Shown here one piece after another: positions 1 to 9,052 of a stretch of 64,000 nt of DNA. Origin of the DNA: UBA7672 sp965279205 (GTDB taxonomy: Bacteria; Pseudomonadota; Alphaproteobacteria; Caulobacterales; Hyphomonadaceae); assembly GCA_965279205.1 (NCBI GenBank), contig OZ257144.1, forward strand, positions 2,356,001 through 2,420,000, read 5' to 3'. The position numbers were made by a program, and so were the translations under genes. The stretch's first letter is position 1. Each line of letters starts with the position of its first letter. The notes below the pieces were generated by a model. That model did no database searches and had not been told where the DNA came from. It saw only the letters and a list, made by a program, of their open reading frames with translations.

Positions 1-627
1 GCTCACCGCAAACTGCGCCTGGCTCGCCAGGATGAGCCCGTCCCGTAGGATCTTGAGCCCATTACTCTCGAGTGTCGCGCCAGTCGTGGTGATGTCTACG
101 ATCAGCTCGGCCACCCCTGCCGCTGGCGCGCCTTCGGTCGCCCCAGCGCTTTCCACGATCCGGTAGTGGCCAACGCCCTCCACAGTGAAGAAACGACGGG
201 TCGAACGCACATACTTCGTCGCGACGCGTAGCTTCCGGCCAGTCGACGCCTCGAGGCGCGCACCGACGTCGTCAACGTCCGCCATCGTCTCCACGTCGAG
301 CCAGCTCTTGGGCGCGGCTACCACTAGGTCGGCTCGACCAAAGCCCAGCGGCGCCAGCAGATGCACGACGCGCTCCAGGTCGCCCACCTGCTCGCGCAGC
401 AGATCCTCGCCGCTGACGCCCACGTGGATGTCGCCGGCAATGACGCCCGAAGCGATCTCACCGGCAGACAGCAGCCGCACTTCAACATCCGGCAAGCCGG
501 CGATGCGAGCAAAATATCCGCGTGCTCCACCGAGCGCCTCGATAGTGAATCCTGCTGCCGCAAAGAACTCTTCGGTCTGTTCTTTGAGGCGCCCCTTGGA
601 CGGCACGGCCAGCTTGAGCGCGGTCAT
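1..627 (-). CDS. hisG: ATP phosphoribosyltransferase catalytic subunit HisG (3'-truncated by window edge)
   Basis: HisG joins ATP and PRPP in the first step of histidine synthesis in the cytoplasm. Translation from the ATG at 627 gives MTALKLAVPSKGRLKEQ, the usual HisG opening, then the ligand-binding regions RLLSAGEIASGVIAGDIHVG and DLVVAAPKSWLDVE. A third conserved region near the PRPP site reads GVAELIVDITTTGATLESNG. About 209 residues are present and the reading frame is still open at base 1, so the C-terminus lies outside. The start overlaps the hisZ stop by 4 nt (ATGA), so the two are translationally coupled. Having hisZ next door implies the short-form HisG that depends on HisZ for regulation. 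Identification is firm. Confidence 0.95.
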   Translation of the reverse strand, partial: MTALKLAVPSKGRLKEQTEEFFAAAGFTIEALGGARGYFARIAGLPDVEVRLLSAGEIASGVIAGDIHVGVSGEDLLREQVGDLERVVHLLAPLGFGRADLVVAAPKSWLDVETMADVDDVGARLEASTGRKLRVATKYVRSTRRFFTVEGVGHYRIVESAGATEGAPAAGVAELIVDITTTGATLESNGLKILRDGLILASQAQFAVS

Positions 628-1715
628 GACCTGCCCTCCCCGCCGAGCCGATCGACGCGCAGTGCAGCGCCGATGGCGCTGGCCTGCCGCTCTCCACCAC
701 TGAGACGAGTAATCAGCCCGTCATAGCGGCCACCGGAAACAATCGGGCGCTCGAAATCATGCGCCAGCTCGAAGACGAAGCCGTCATAGTATTCGAACCG
801 CCGGCCAACCTCAGCGCTGAAGACGGCGTCGCTCCAGAATGGCGGCGCCAGCTTCGCGATACGTTCCAGACGCTGGCGGAAGGCGTCGAGAGCTCGTTCG
901 ATGTTGATCCCGACGTCTCCGGCGAAGGCTTCCAGCATGGAGGTGATGCCGCCGACCGGCGCCGTAATGTCGAGATAGCGAACCAGCGCGGCGGAAGTCT
1001 CAACAGTCGGAGCCTTATCCTTGGCCTTGTCGCGCAACCGCTGAACGATATCCTCAGGTCCACGGCCGCCCACCGGCTGAACACCCAGGCCCGCGATAAT
1101 CGCTTCGACTTCGCGTGTTGCGTCTGGCGGCGTCATCGCAGCGATACGAACTCCAAGCGGCGACACATCGAGGTGGCCGGCGGCGAGCAGCTCACGCGGT
1201 CCCTTGCGGCGCGAGAAAGCGCGCCGCAGCCGGTCCTTCCATCGAGGCGAGAAGGCAAGCGCATCGATGACGGCATGGAAGATCGCCACATCGCCAAACC
1301 GAATGCTGGCGCCCGCAACACCACCTGCCCTCGCCGCTTCCAGCGCCACGGCAAGCGCGTCTGCGTCTTCTTCGATCGAACCGTCCTGGCCGAACCATTC
1401 GAAGCCGATCTGTTGATGCTCGATGGCGTCCTCGGATCCGCGCGGCGGCAGACGATAGACGGGTCCGGATGAGTGATAGCGGGACGCTGGAATATCCCCG
1501 TCCGCCACCAGCTTTGCTATAGGCGTTGTGAGATCCGGACGAAGACAGAGTTCCTGTCCCTTGGCGTCCGTGAACGTGCACAGGCGCGAACGAACAGCTT
1601 CGCCGGAAAGCTCCAGGATAATCTCGGCTGGCATGAGAGTAGGCGGATCAACTCGCTGGCCGCTCACCGCAGCAACCCGCGCGAGCGCCGCTGATGCCTG
1701 CGAAGCGGCGGTCAC
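624..1715 (-). CDS. hisZ: ATP phosphoribosyltransferase regulatory subunit HisZ
   Basis: HisZ is a catalytically inactive HisRS paralogue that assembles with short HisG and mediates histidine feedback. The 363-residue product keeps class II synthetase-like motifs: LCLRPDLTTPIA (motif 2-like), RRFEYYDGFVFEL and SGGRYDGLI near the C-terminus. The start is taken as the GTG at 1715, which overlaps the hisS stop codon (GTGA); earlier start codons would run deep into hisS. Order on the minus strand is hisS, hisZ, hisG with 4-nt overlaps at both joints, so one transcript is likely. HisZ and HisS are adjacent paralogues, and HisS is identified separately by its intact catalytic motifs. Confidence 0.92.
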   Translation of the reverse strand: MTAASQASAALARVAAVSGQRVDPPTLMPAEIILELSGEAVRSRLCTFTDAKGQELCLRPDLTTPIAKLVADGDIPASRYHSSGPVYRLPPRGSEDAIEHQQIGFEWFGQDGSIEEDADALAVALEAARAGGVAGASIRFGDVAIFHAVIDALAFSPRWKDRLRRAFSRRKGPRELLAAGHLDVSPLGVRIAAMTPPDATREVEAIIAGLGVQPVGGRGPEDIVQRLRDKAKDKAPTVETSAALVRYLDITAPVGGITSMLEAFAGDVGINIERALDAFRQRLERIAKLAPPFWSDAVFSAEVGRRFEYYDGFVFELAHDFERPIVSGGRYDGLITRLSGGERQASAIGAALRVDRLGGEGRS

Positions 1716-3178
1716 GGCTGGCCTGCGATGGCCTTGATGCGCGCTACCATTTCGGAGCGCGGGCATTCGAACTGGCCCGGACGTTCGCTGCGCCACGCCT
1801 CGTTATCGGTCATGCCCTTGGCGGCGGCCGCACCGGCGTTCAGATCCTTGATCGTTACGACGCCTTTCTCGCGCTCATTGCCGCCAACAATCACGACAGC
1901 AGGCGAGCCTCGGCGGTCGGCGTACTTCATCTGCGCTTTCATGCCGGCCGAGCCGAGATAGGCCTCGGCGCGAATGCCCGCGCGGCGCAACTCAGCGGCC
2001 ATCGCCGAGTAGTCAGCGAGCTGGTCCTTGTCGAGCACAAGCACCAGAACGGGACCTTCGACAGCCGCGCCTTCGCTGACTGCCATCGCAGCCGCTAGGC
2101 GGCTGACGCCAACCGAGAAGCCTGTCGCCGGCGCAGGCTCACCACGGAACCGCGCAACGAGGCCATCGTATCGACCGCCCCCACCGACAGAGCCAAAGCG
2201 CATCGGATTACCGTCAGCGTCGCGGAACTCGCGCAGGAACTCAGCCTCGAAGACAGGGCCAGTGTAGTATTCCAGACCTCGCACGATGGACGGGTCGAAC
2301 GCCACCGCCTCCTCGCCCAGACCGAGCGCGTTCAGAATGCTGTCGATCTCGACGAGTTCGGCCACACCCTGCGCGCCTGCGCGCGTCATCCCAACTGTGT
2401 TCGCCAGCTTGCGCGCCGTCTCCGCACGAGTGACCGAGCGCGCCGTTGTGAATTCGAGCAGCATATCGATCTGATTGGCGGCAAGTCCGGCGCCCTTGGT
2501 GAAGTCTCCGGACTCGTCCTTCCGCCCCCTGCCCAGAAGAAGCGTGACGCCTTCGACCCCGAACTTGTCGAACTTGTCGAGCGCGCGAAGGACAGTCGCT
2601 CTTTGATCAAGCTCGACCAAGCCGGCGGTTTCCATCAACCCGTCGAGCAGCTGGCGGGAGTTCACCCGGATCACGTACTCGCCCTTGGCGGCGCCCGCGG
2701 CTTCCATCGCCTCGGCGGCGATAGCGATCATCTCGGCGTCCGCCGCGGGACCGGCCACACCGACGGAGTCAGCGTCGCACTGGATAAACTCTCGGAAGCG
2801 GAACGGGCCAGGCTTTTCGTTGCGCCAGACCGGCCCCGCCGAATAGCGGCGGAACGGCTTGGGCAACGTTTCCCAGTTCTCGGCGACATAGCGGGCCAGC
2901 GGCGCCGTATGATCGTAGCGAAGGGCGATCCATTGCTCGTCATCGTCCTGCAGCGCGAAGACGCCTGCATTGGGACGGTCGGTGTCGGGCAGGAACTTGC
3001 CGAGGGCGTCGACATATTCGAAGGGGCCGGTGTCCAGAGCATCGAAGCCCCAGCGCGCGTAAACCGCGCTTATCGAGTCAACGAGCTTCCGTTCGGCGGC
3101 GATGATCGCCGCCGTCCTATCGGGAAATCCCCTCGGTTTGCGGGCCTCGGGGCGCCGCTGGGTCTGGTCCGTTGACAT
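1712..3178 (-). CDS. hisS: Histidyl-tRNA synthetase
   Basis: Charges tRNA-His with histidine. The 488-residue product is a class II synthetase: motif 2 region YSAGPVWRNEKPGPFRFREF, the HisRS signature LEYYTGPVFEAEF, motif 3-like GGGGRYDGLVARF, and a C-terminal anticodon-binding domain around PVLVLVLDKDQLADY. It is longer than the usual 420-460 residues, mainly through an N-terminal stretch and a C-terminal tail. I chose ATG at 3178 (MSTDQTQ); ATG at 3187 is also possible. It heads the hisS-hisZ-hisG operon. The roughly 150 bp upstream, before the redoxin gene at 3328, holds no other gene. Confidence 0.95.
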   Translation of the reverse strand: MSTDQTQRRPEARKPRGFPDRTAAIIAAERKLVDSISAVYARWGFDALDTGPFEYVDALGKFLPDTDRPNAGVFALQDDDEQWIALRYDHTAPLARYVAENWETLPKPFRRYSAGPVWRNEKPGPFRFREFIQCDADSVGVAGPAADAEMIAIAAEAMEAAGAAKGEYVIRVNSRQLLDGLMETAGLVELDQRATVLRALDKFDKFGVEGVTLLLGRGRKDESGDFTKGAGLAANQIDMLLEFTTARSVTRAETARKLANTVGMTRAGAQGVAELVEIDSILNALGLGEEAVAFDPSIVRGLEYYTGPVFEAEFLREFRDADGNPMRFGSVGGGGRYDGLVARFRGEPAPATGFSVGVSRLAAAMAVSEGAAVEGPVLVLVLDKDQLADYSAMAAELRRAGIRAEAYLGSAGMKAQMKYADRRGSPAVVIVGGNEREKGVVTIKDLNAGAAAAKGMTDNEAWRSERPGQFECPRSEMVARIKAIAGQP

Positions 3179-3327
3179 GATGGCCATCCGACATGGGGGC
3201 GGGATAGCGCATAGCCATGCCCGTCGCAACAATAGCTGGACTTAATCGACCCAAGGGCTTTGGCAAAACCTTAACGGCCGAGGCGCGTTGGCTCGCGCGA
3301 AAGCCGAATGACGCGATCCCTGCGAGG

Positions 3328-3963
3328 CTAGTATTTGACGTCGCAGCCATACGGCACAGTTAGCGCCGGGTCCGGCGCCTTGCCGGCTTTGAGGGCGGTC
3401 AGAGCGGCGGCGACGTAGTTGGTCGCCTTCGGCACATCCTCGACCTTGTTCGATTTGATTGAGTCGATTGCGCCGTTGTAGGCGATCTTGCCGTCAGGCG
3501 TGATGATATAGAGGTGCGGCGTCGTCTTGGCGCCATAGGCGCGACCCATCGAGCCATCCGGATCCAGCAGCACGTGCGTTGGATGCGCTCCACGATCCTT
3601 CGTCAGTTTGTCGGCTTCAGCTGGCGTCACATTGCCTTGCGAGCCCGGCTTCGAGGAAATCACCGACAGCCACACGAGACCGTCCTTGGCTGCTGCCTGC
3701 TGAGTGGTCTGCATGTTCTTCGAGTTGTAGTGTTTCTGCACGAACGGGCAGCCATTGTTGGTCCATTCCAGAATGACCGTCTTGCCCTTGAAGTCGGCGA
3801 GCGAGATTTCCTTGCCGGCCGTGTTCGCCTCCTTAAAGGCTGGCGCAGCATCACCCGGAGGAGCCGCACTAGCGGTCGACAAGACAAGAGCCGCCGCACT
3901 GAGGATCGCTGCGGCGCCCGCGCCAGCAAACAGAGGCAGTCTGTCGCGATTGAAGAAAGCCAT
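3328..3963 (-). CDS. Secreted thioredoxin-like (redoxin/AhpC-TSA family) protein
   Basis: A 211-residue envelope protein with an N-terminal hydrophobic signal or anchor (residues about 10-33, ending STASAAP). A thioredoxin-fold domain follows: VILEWTNNGCPFVQKHY and later TTPHLYIITPDGKIAYNGA, which includes the cis-Pro loop. The active site is GCPFV, so only one cysteine sits in the usual CxxC position; a second cysteine is at the extreme C-terminus (YGCDVKY). That pattern suits peroxiredoxin-like or single-cysteine thiol chemistry. It lies 44 bp downstream of the DsbD-like gene on the same strand, which suggests the membrane reductase supplies it with electrons; that link is inference. Substrate unknown. 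Confidence 0.8.
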   Translation of the reverse strand: MAFFNRDRLPLFAGAGAAAILSAAALVLSTASAAPPGDAAPAFKEANTAGKEISLADFKGKTVILEWTNNGCPFVQKHYNSKNMQTTQQAAAKDGLVWLSVISSKPGSQGNVTPAEADKLTKDRGAHPTHVLLDPDGSMGRAYGAKTTPHLYIITPDGKIAYNGAIDSIKSNKVEDVPKATNYVAAALTALKAGKAPDPALTVPYGCDVKY

Positions 3964-4007
3964 CTCGTTTCTCCCGTTTGTCAGACGTTACGAGTCCAGG
4001 AAGTCTT

Positions 4008-6128
4008 TCAGATCGTGCCAGCGGCGTCGCGTACCGCTTTCTCGATCATTCCCGGCGACAGCAGCTGGTCAAGGATGACCGGTTCGCCGCCTGTAGCCGG
4101 GTAGACGAGGTATAGTGGAACACCAGCCCGGCCATGCTCGGCAAGAGCTGCAGCAATCACACTGTCTTTATTCGTCCAGTCCGCCTCGAGAAACGCCACG
4201 TTCAGGTCGGCGAAAACCTTCTGCACTTTGGCGTCGTTGATCGCGCCCTTGTTCATCTGGCAGGTGACGCACCAGCGAGCGGTAAAGTCGACGAAGATCA
4301 CCCGGCCCTCCGCGCGGAGCTGCGCTACCTTCTCGTTGGACCATGCATTTGCCTCGACCCTGGCGTTCGTGGGCGAGATGGGCGCGCTTGCGGTCGCAGT
4401 TGCAACGGCCGGCACGACAAAGGCAGAGAGGATCACCAACCCAGCCAGTATGCGACCGAAGACGTTCGAGCCGATCTTGTTCGCGAGCCAGATGCCGAAG
4501 GCGAGAGCGATTGCTCCACCAGCAACGATGATGACGCCATCGGAGCCCGCCTGCCCGGCCAGCACCCATAGCAGCCACAGGACAGTCAGGAACATAGGGA
4601 AGGCTAGCGCCTGCCGGAAGGTCGCCATCCACTTGCCAGGCTTGGGCAGAACCTTCGCAAAGGCTGGCGTAAAGCTCAGCAGAACAAAGGGCGCCGCAAG
4701 GCCGAGGCCAATGACGAGAAACACCGCCATGACGACTGGCGCTGGCTGATCGAGCGCTACACCCACTGCCGGCGCCATGAAGGGGCCAACGCACGGAGCG
4801 CCCACGAAAGCAGCGAGCAATCCGGTGAAGAAGGCGCCAGAAACCCCGCCTTTGTCCGCAAAGCGGCCGCCCACGCCCATCAGGGAGCCACCAATCTCGA
4901 AGACACCAAGCAGGTTGAGGCCGACCGCAAACATCACCAGCGAGAAGAGCGCCGTGACCCACGGATACTGAAGCTGGAAGCCAAGCCCGGCCTGATCGCC
5001 CGCGGCTCTCAAGCCAACGAGAATTGCACCGATCACGGCAAAGCAGACGAGCACACCGCCGAGATAGGCGAGCCCGTGCGCGCGTGACTCCTTCGGATTG
5101 TGGGCCGTGTGAACGAGGCCAGCGGCCTTGATCGTCAGCACCGGCAACACGCACGGCATCAGGTTGAGAACGAGACCGCCCAGAAACGCGAACACAAGCG
5201 TAAGCCCGAGTTCACTCAATCCCAGCGCCGCCTTGCCGCCACCAAATTCCTGATCCGCTACGCCTGCTGGCGTCACGCCTGACGTTGGCACAACAGCCCA
5301 TGACCGCATCGCGCCATCCGGCGCTTCGGTGACGAAGATGCCCGGCAGCGGCTGGTCGCCAGGCTTTGCGTACTCCGATGCAACGAGTTCAGCCGACACG
5401 CCGGCATCGCCGACGCGAATCTTCTGTTCGGCTGCATTCACGATCTCCGGACCTTCCGGGAAGAAGTGAATGGTCTTCGCAGTCTTGGCAGAGGCGGCCA
5501 GATCACTGTCGATCGCCGAAACCTTGAAGCCATTGGTCGTGCGCTCGATCGTGGCCTTGCCCGACAGCGGGCGAGCCGCAGTCACCAACGCCTCGCCAAT
5601 CTCCTTGCCGCCCGCTTCGTCGGAGACAGGCGCCGTTCCAACTGGCAGTGTAAGGGACAGCTCAGCCCCTTCTGGAACGCAGACGTCCTGGCAGATCAGC
5701 CAGTCGAACTTGCCCTTCAGGGTGATCTGTTCGCCCGGCTTCGCAGTCGCCGGAATCCTGAATTCGATCGGGAACACAACCTGGTGCTCGTACCCGTGAT
5801 TCATCAGCTGAGGCGTAAGGCGAATAGCGTGTGGCGCGGGCCATTTGAATTCGCTGGCTGTCACGCCTTCCGGCAACGTCCAGACCACCGTCGGCGGCAG
5901 ACCGCTGTCGCCCGGGTTCTTCCAATAGACGTGCCAGCCGTCCTCTTCGAGATCCAGCTTAAGGGCGCCAAGGAATGTGTCGCCGGGCGAGACAGTCGAG
6001 CGTTCCGATATCAGGCTCGCTTCAGCATGACCGGTCTTGACCGGCTGGGCGTTCGCCACGCCCGAGCCGAGGGCCGCCAGCACGAAGGCGGCGAGCCAGA
6101 TCTTCGTCCACGACAGGATTTCGCGCAC
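4008..6128 (-). CDS. DsbD/ScsB-like transmembrane thiol:disulfide interchange protein
   Basis: A 706-residue inner-membrane protein that passes reducing power from cytoplasmic thioredoxin to the periplasm. Order of parts: signal peptide (cleavage near GVANAQ); a DsbC-like periplasmic domain with the cysteine pair in WLICQDVCVPEG; a CcdA/DsbD-type membrane domain with the paired cysteines NLMPCVLPVL and VGAPCVGPFM; and a C-terminal thioredoxin domain with RWCVTCQMN. This arrangement matches the ScsB/DsbD group with an enlarged N-terminal domain. The start is the GTG at 6128, about nine bases after a GAGG motif. It precedes the redoxin gene, and the two probably form one transcript. Confidence 0.88.
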   Translation of the reverse strand: MREILSWTKIWLAAFVLAALGSGVANAQPVKTGHAEASLISERSTVSPGDTFLGALKLDLEEDGWHVYWKNPGDSGLPPTVVWTLPEGVTASEFKWPAPHAIRLTPQLMNHGYEHQVVFPIEFRIPATAKPGEQITLKGKFDWLICQDVCVPEGAELSLTLPVGTAPVSDEAGGKEIGEALVTAARPLSGKATIERTTNGFKVSAIDSDLAASAKTAKTIHFFPEGPEIVNAAEQKIRVGDAGVSAELVASEYAKPGDQPLPGIFVTEAPDGAMRSWAVVPTSGVTPAGVADQEFGGGKAALGLSELGLTLVFAFLGGLVLNLMPCVLPVLTIKAAGLVHTAHNPKESRAHGLAYLGGVLVCFAVIGAILVGLRAAGDQAGLGFQLQYPWVTALFSLVMFAVGLNLLGVFEIGGSLMGVGGRFADKGGVSGAFFTGLLAAFVGAPCVGPFMAPAVGVALDQPAPVVMAVFLVIGLGLAAPFVLLSFTPAFAKVLPKPGKWMATFRQALAFPMFLTVLWLLWVLAGQAGSDGVIIVAGGAIALAFGIWLANKIGSNVFGRILAGLVILSAFVVPAVATATASAPISPTNARVEANAWSNEKVAQLRAEGRVIFVDFTARWCVTCQMNKGAINDAKVQKVFADLNVAFLEADWTNKDSVIAAALAEHGRAGVPLYLVYPATGGEPVILDQLLSPGMIEKAVRDAAGTI

Positions 6129-6234
6129 TCAGAAACCTCACGGTGCTACAGGCAGGAGGTAAGGCCGCCACCGGGGAGAGGTCCATACCCCTCCCCGTAA
6201 CGTGAGACGCAGTGTTTCGCGTATAACGCCCGTG

Positions 6235-7023
6235 TCAGTTGGCTGTCGGCGTCGAGAGCCGGCGCATCGTGCGCTGGATCACGCGCTGCCAGTTCATCAG
6301 CGACACCATGTGGGCATAGACGGCCGCGAGAGCGCCCGTGTTGCGGATGTCGGAGAACTTGCCGTCCGGAAGCGCGTTGAGGCCCTCTTCGGAGATCGCC
6401 CAATAGTCAGCGATCTTCTGGGTCTCGCCAGCATTTCCTTGTGCGTCACGAGGGGTAAAGGCGACGGACTTCTGTTCAAACAGCGAGGCCTTGTCGAGCA
6501 TTTCGACGAACTCGACCGTGGCCCGGCGCTGGCGCTCGAATTCCTTGCAGAATTCGATCGCGTCCTGCGTGAACTTCGAGGCGACTTCACCGTCGAAGAA
6601 CCTCACGTCCGGGGTCGAGGAAACCATCGAGGCTTCGGTGTCGACGCACAGCAACAGCTTGTCGCTCTTCGGATCCGAGGCGAACACGAAGGGATAACGG
6701 CGAACGAAGGCTGGCAGATAGGTGTCCGGATCCGGCTGGCCGGCCGCGTCCACATACTCGTTCTCGTTCTGACGGACGCCCATGACCGCAACAGGGGTCT
6801 TGTCAGCGCCAACGAAAATGATGGGGAAGCAGGTCGCGGCTACGCCAAATTCACTGACCGTGATCGGAACCGCATGGGCCGTCTTCAGGAAGGAAAACGG
6901 GGCGGCGACCTGTTTGACGCCAAGATTCCTGTGTTTCTCCAGTGAAAGCGGCTCCGGCCGCTTGTAGAACATGACCTGGCCGGTCAGTTCTGGCTGGCCG
7001 CCGGGTTGGGCTGGAGTGCTCAT
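6235..7023 (-). CDS. SapC family protein
   Basis: A 262-residue protein of the SapC family, named after a Campylobacter S-layer locus and common in alphaproteobacteria; its biochemical role is not settled. Visible family features are the opening MFYKRPEPLSLEKHRNLGV, the central PVAVMGVRQNENEYVD and YLPAFVRRYPFVFA, and the C-terminal EGLNALPDGKFSDI. There is no clear signal peptide or membrane segment. The ATG at 7023 faces the DUF885 gene across a 72-bp divergent intergenic region, so both promoters must lie there. Calling it an S-layer factor here would be unsupported, since no S-layer gene is visible. Confidence 0.85.
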   Translation of the reverse strand: MSTPAQPGGQPELTGQVMFYKRPEPLSLEKHRNLGVKQVAAPFSFLKTAHAVPITVSEFGVAATCFPIIFVGADKTPVAVMGVRQNENEYVDAAGQPDPDTYLPAFVRRYPFVFASDPKSDKLLLCVDTEASMVSSTPDVRFFDGEVASKFTQDAIEFCKEFERQRRATVEFVEMLDKASLFEQKSVAFTPRDAQGNAGETQKIADYWAISEEGLNALPDGKFSDIRNTGALAAVYAHMVSLMNWQRVIQRTMRRLSTPTAN

Positions 7024-7095
7024 TAACTCGCTCCTGACTTGATGCAGCGCGGTCCTTATCGGAAAACTTTAACAGCCTCAACCAAAGCGAATCAT

Positions 7096-8964
7096 ATGAC
7101 TGCGCTGGACTGGAATTCTCCTTTCAGATCCCTGTTTTTCGCGGTTGCGGCGACAGCAGGACTGCTTTCGGCCTGCTCTCCGGCAACGGTCAGCGCCGAC
7201 CCTGCCCTTGCGGCATTGATCCAGAAAATCGGCCAGGCCGAGATGGCCCGGTCTCCGGAGGAGGCCAGTACGCTGGGGCTGTCCCCGGACGTGTTCGGGC
7301 GGCCTTTTTTGGCCCTGCTGAATGACCGGTCCATGGCCACAACCGAGCGTACCCGGGCCGACCGGCTGGGCTACCTTCACGAGCTTGAACTGATCGACCG
7401 GCCCAATCTGAGCCGCGACGGTGTCCGTACACTGGATAGCGCCGTGTTCGTTTACCGGGCGACGGCGGCGGTCGATGCCCACGGGTATGGCTACGCCAAT
7501 CTCGGCTGGGCTAGCCCTTACCTGATCACTTTCGCTGATGGCGCCTACACCGACCTGGTCAAATTCCTGACCCTGCATTCGCCTGTGCGATCGAAAGCCA
7601 ATGCCGAAGCGTGGCTGACACGGCTCGACCACATGGATGAGGCTATGCGCGATGAACGGCGTCGCTTCGAGGTGGATCTCGAGTCCGGCGCTGTGCCACC
7701 GCGCACAATCCTGCAGCGAACACTGGATCGCGTGCGTCAGCTGACACCGGGCGACCCCCGCGAGCATCCGTTGATCCTGTTCTTCACGGAGTCGCTCGCT
7801 CAGATCCCGGACATTCCGGAAGAGGACATCACCAGGCTGGTGAAACGCGCAGCCGATCTCGTCGGCGGCGACATCAAGGGCGAGTACAAGGCGCTCGCTA
7901 GCTTGATCGAGAAATCGCTGACGAAATCTTCCGACGAGCCGGGCGTGTGGCGCTTGAAGAATGGCGAAGCATATTATCGCGACGCGCTGAAGCTCTACAC
8001 GACGACAGAACTCTCACCTGCCCAGCTTCACGAAGCTGGAACCAAGCTTGTGGCTGGCATCACGGCACAGATCGAACCGATCCTGATCGAGTTGGGCCAG
8101 GAGGAAGGCACGGTCGGACAAAGACTGCATGCGCTGTCGGTTGATCCCGCCTACCTGTTTCCGGACACACCGGAAGGCAGGATCGCGCTGATCGATGCGA
8201 TCAACCAGAAACTGGTGTGGGCAGAGAAGAGCCAGGGGCAGCTCATCTCGGTCGGGCCAAAGGGCAAGGTCGAAGTCCGCGAAGCCCCCCAGATCTCCCA
8301 GAACACAGCGCCAAGCGCCTATTACAAGGCAGCTTCACTCGATGGAGCCAGACCGGCGACCTATAACCTCAACCTGCGCTCGACCCTGAATTTCCCGATG
8401 TGGACGCTACCGACGCTGACGTTCCACGAGGCGGCGCCCGGGCACCACATCCAGGCTGGTCTCGCGCGTGAACATACCGACCAGCCGGCGCTGAACTATC
8501 TCGTCTCCAATCCAGCCTTCTCGGAGGGCTGGGCCGTTTACGCTGAAGACCTGGCTGACGAGCTGGGGGCCTACAAGGACGACAAGCTCGGGCGGCTTGG
8601 ATACCTGCAGTCCCTGCTCTTCCGGGCGGCGCGCCTGGTGGTCGACACGGGTATCCATGCTGAGCGCTGGACCCGGGCGGAGGCGATCGCCTACCTCGAA
8701 AGCACGACCGGAATGCCTCGCTCGGATGTGGAGTTCGAGATCGACCGCTATACGATCTGGCCCGGACAGGCCTGCGCCTACATGGCTGGGCGGGAAACCA
8801 TCCGGAGGCTCCGGAACACGGCGCAACGGGAACTGCAGGCCCGCTTCGACCTGAAGTCGTTCCACGACGCTCTGCTTCAGCCGGGAGCGCGTCCATTGCC
8901 AGTTCTCGAGGCTGACATCGCCAACTGGACAGCGTCCAGGCGCCCTGCTCCCAGCAAACAATAG
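7096..8964 (+). CDS. DUF885 family lipoprotein, putative metallopeptidase-like
   Basis: A 622-residue exported protein. The N-terminus (residues 11-27) is a lipoprotein signal with lipobox LLSAC, lipid-modified Cys27. The rest matches DUF885: the motif LTFHEAAPGHHIQ resembles the zinc-binding HExxH pattern (HEAAPGHH) of M32/DUF885-type peptidases, followed by FSEGWAVYAEDLADELG with a downstream glutamate. WPGQACAYMAGRETI is another typical family segment. The start is ATG at 7096, since M-T-A-L-D-W leads directly into the signal; upstream starts add a charged leader. It is divergent from the SapC gene and codirectional with the VWA lipoprotein 88 bp downstream. Peptidase activity is inferred from the motif only. 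Confidence 0.85.
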   Translation: MTALDWNSPFRSLFFAVAATAGLLSACSPATVSADPALAALIQKIGQAEMARSPEEASTLGLSPDVFGRPFLALLNDRSMATTERTRADRLGYLHELELIDRPNLSRDGVRTLDSAVFVYRATAAVDAHGYGYANLGWASPYLITFADGAYTDLVKFLTLHSPVRSKANAEAWLTRLDHMDEAMRDERRRFEVDLESGAVPPRTILQRTLDRVRQLTPGDPREHPLILFFTESLAQIPDIPEEDITRLVKRAADLVGGDIKGEYKALASLIEKSLTKSSDEPGVWRLKNGEAYYRDALKLYTTTELSPAQLHEAGTKLVAGITAQIEPILIELGQEEGTVGQRLHALSVDPAYLFPDTPEGRIALIDAINQKLVWAEKSQGQLISVGPKGKVEVREAPQISQNTAPSAYYKAASLDGARPATYNLNLRSTLNFPMWTLPTLTFHEAAPGHHIQAGLAREHTDQPALNYLVSNPAFSEGWAVYAEDLADELGAYKDDKLGRLGYLQSLLFRAARLVVDTGIHAERWTRAEAIAYLESTTGMPRSDVEFEIDRYTIWPGQACAYMAGRETIRRLRNTAQRELQARFDLKSFHDALLQPGARPLPVLEADIANWTASRRPAPSKQ

Positions 8965-9052
8965 CAGCCACAACGTCTCGGCGGCGACGCAAACCCGCCC
9001 CAATCCGCGCTCTCCAATGCTCGCTCTGAATCGAGCACATAGGGGACTCGTG

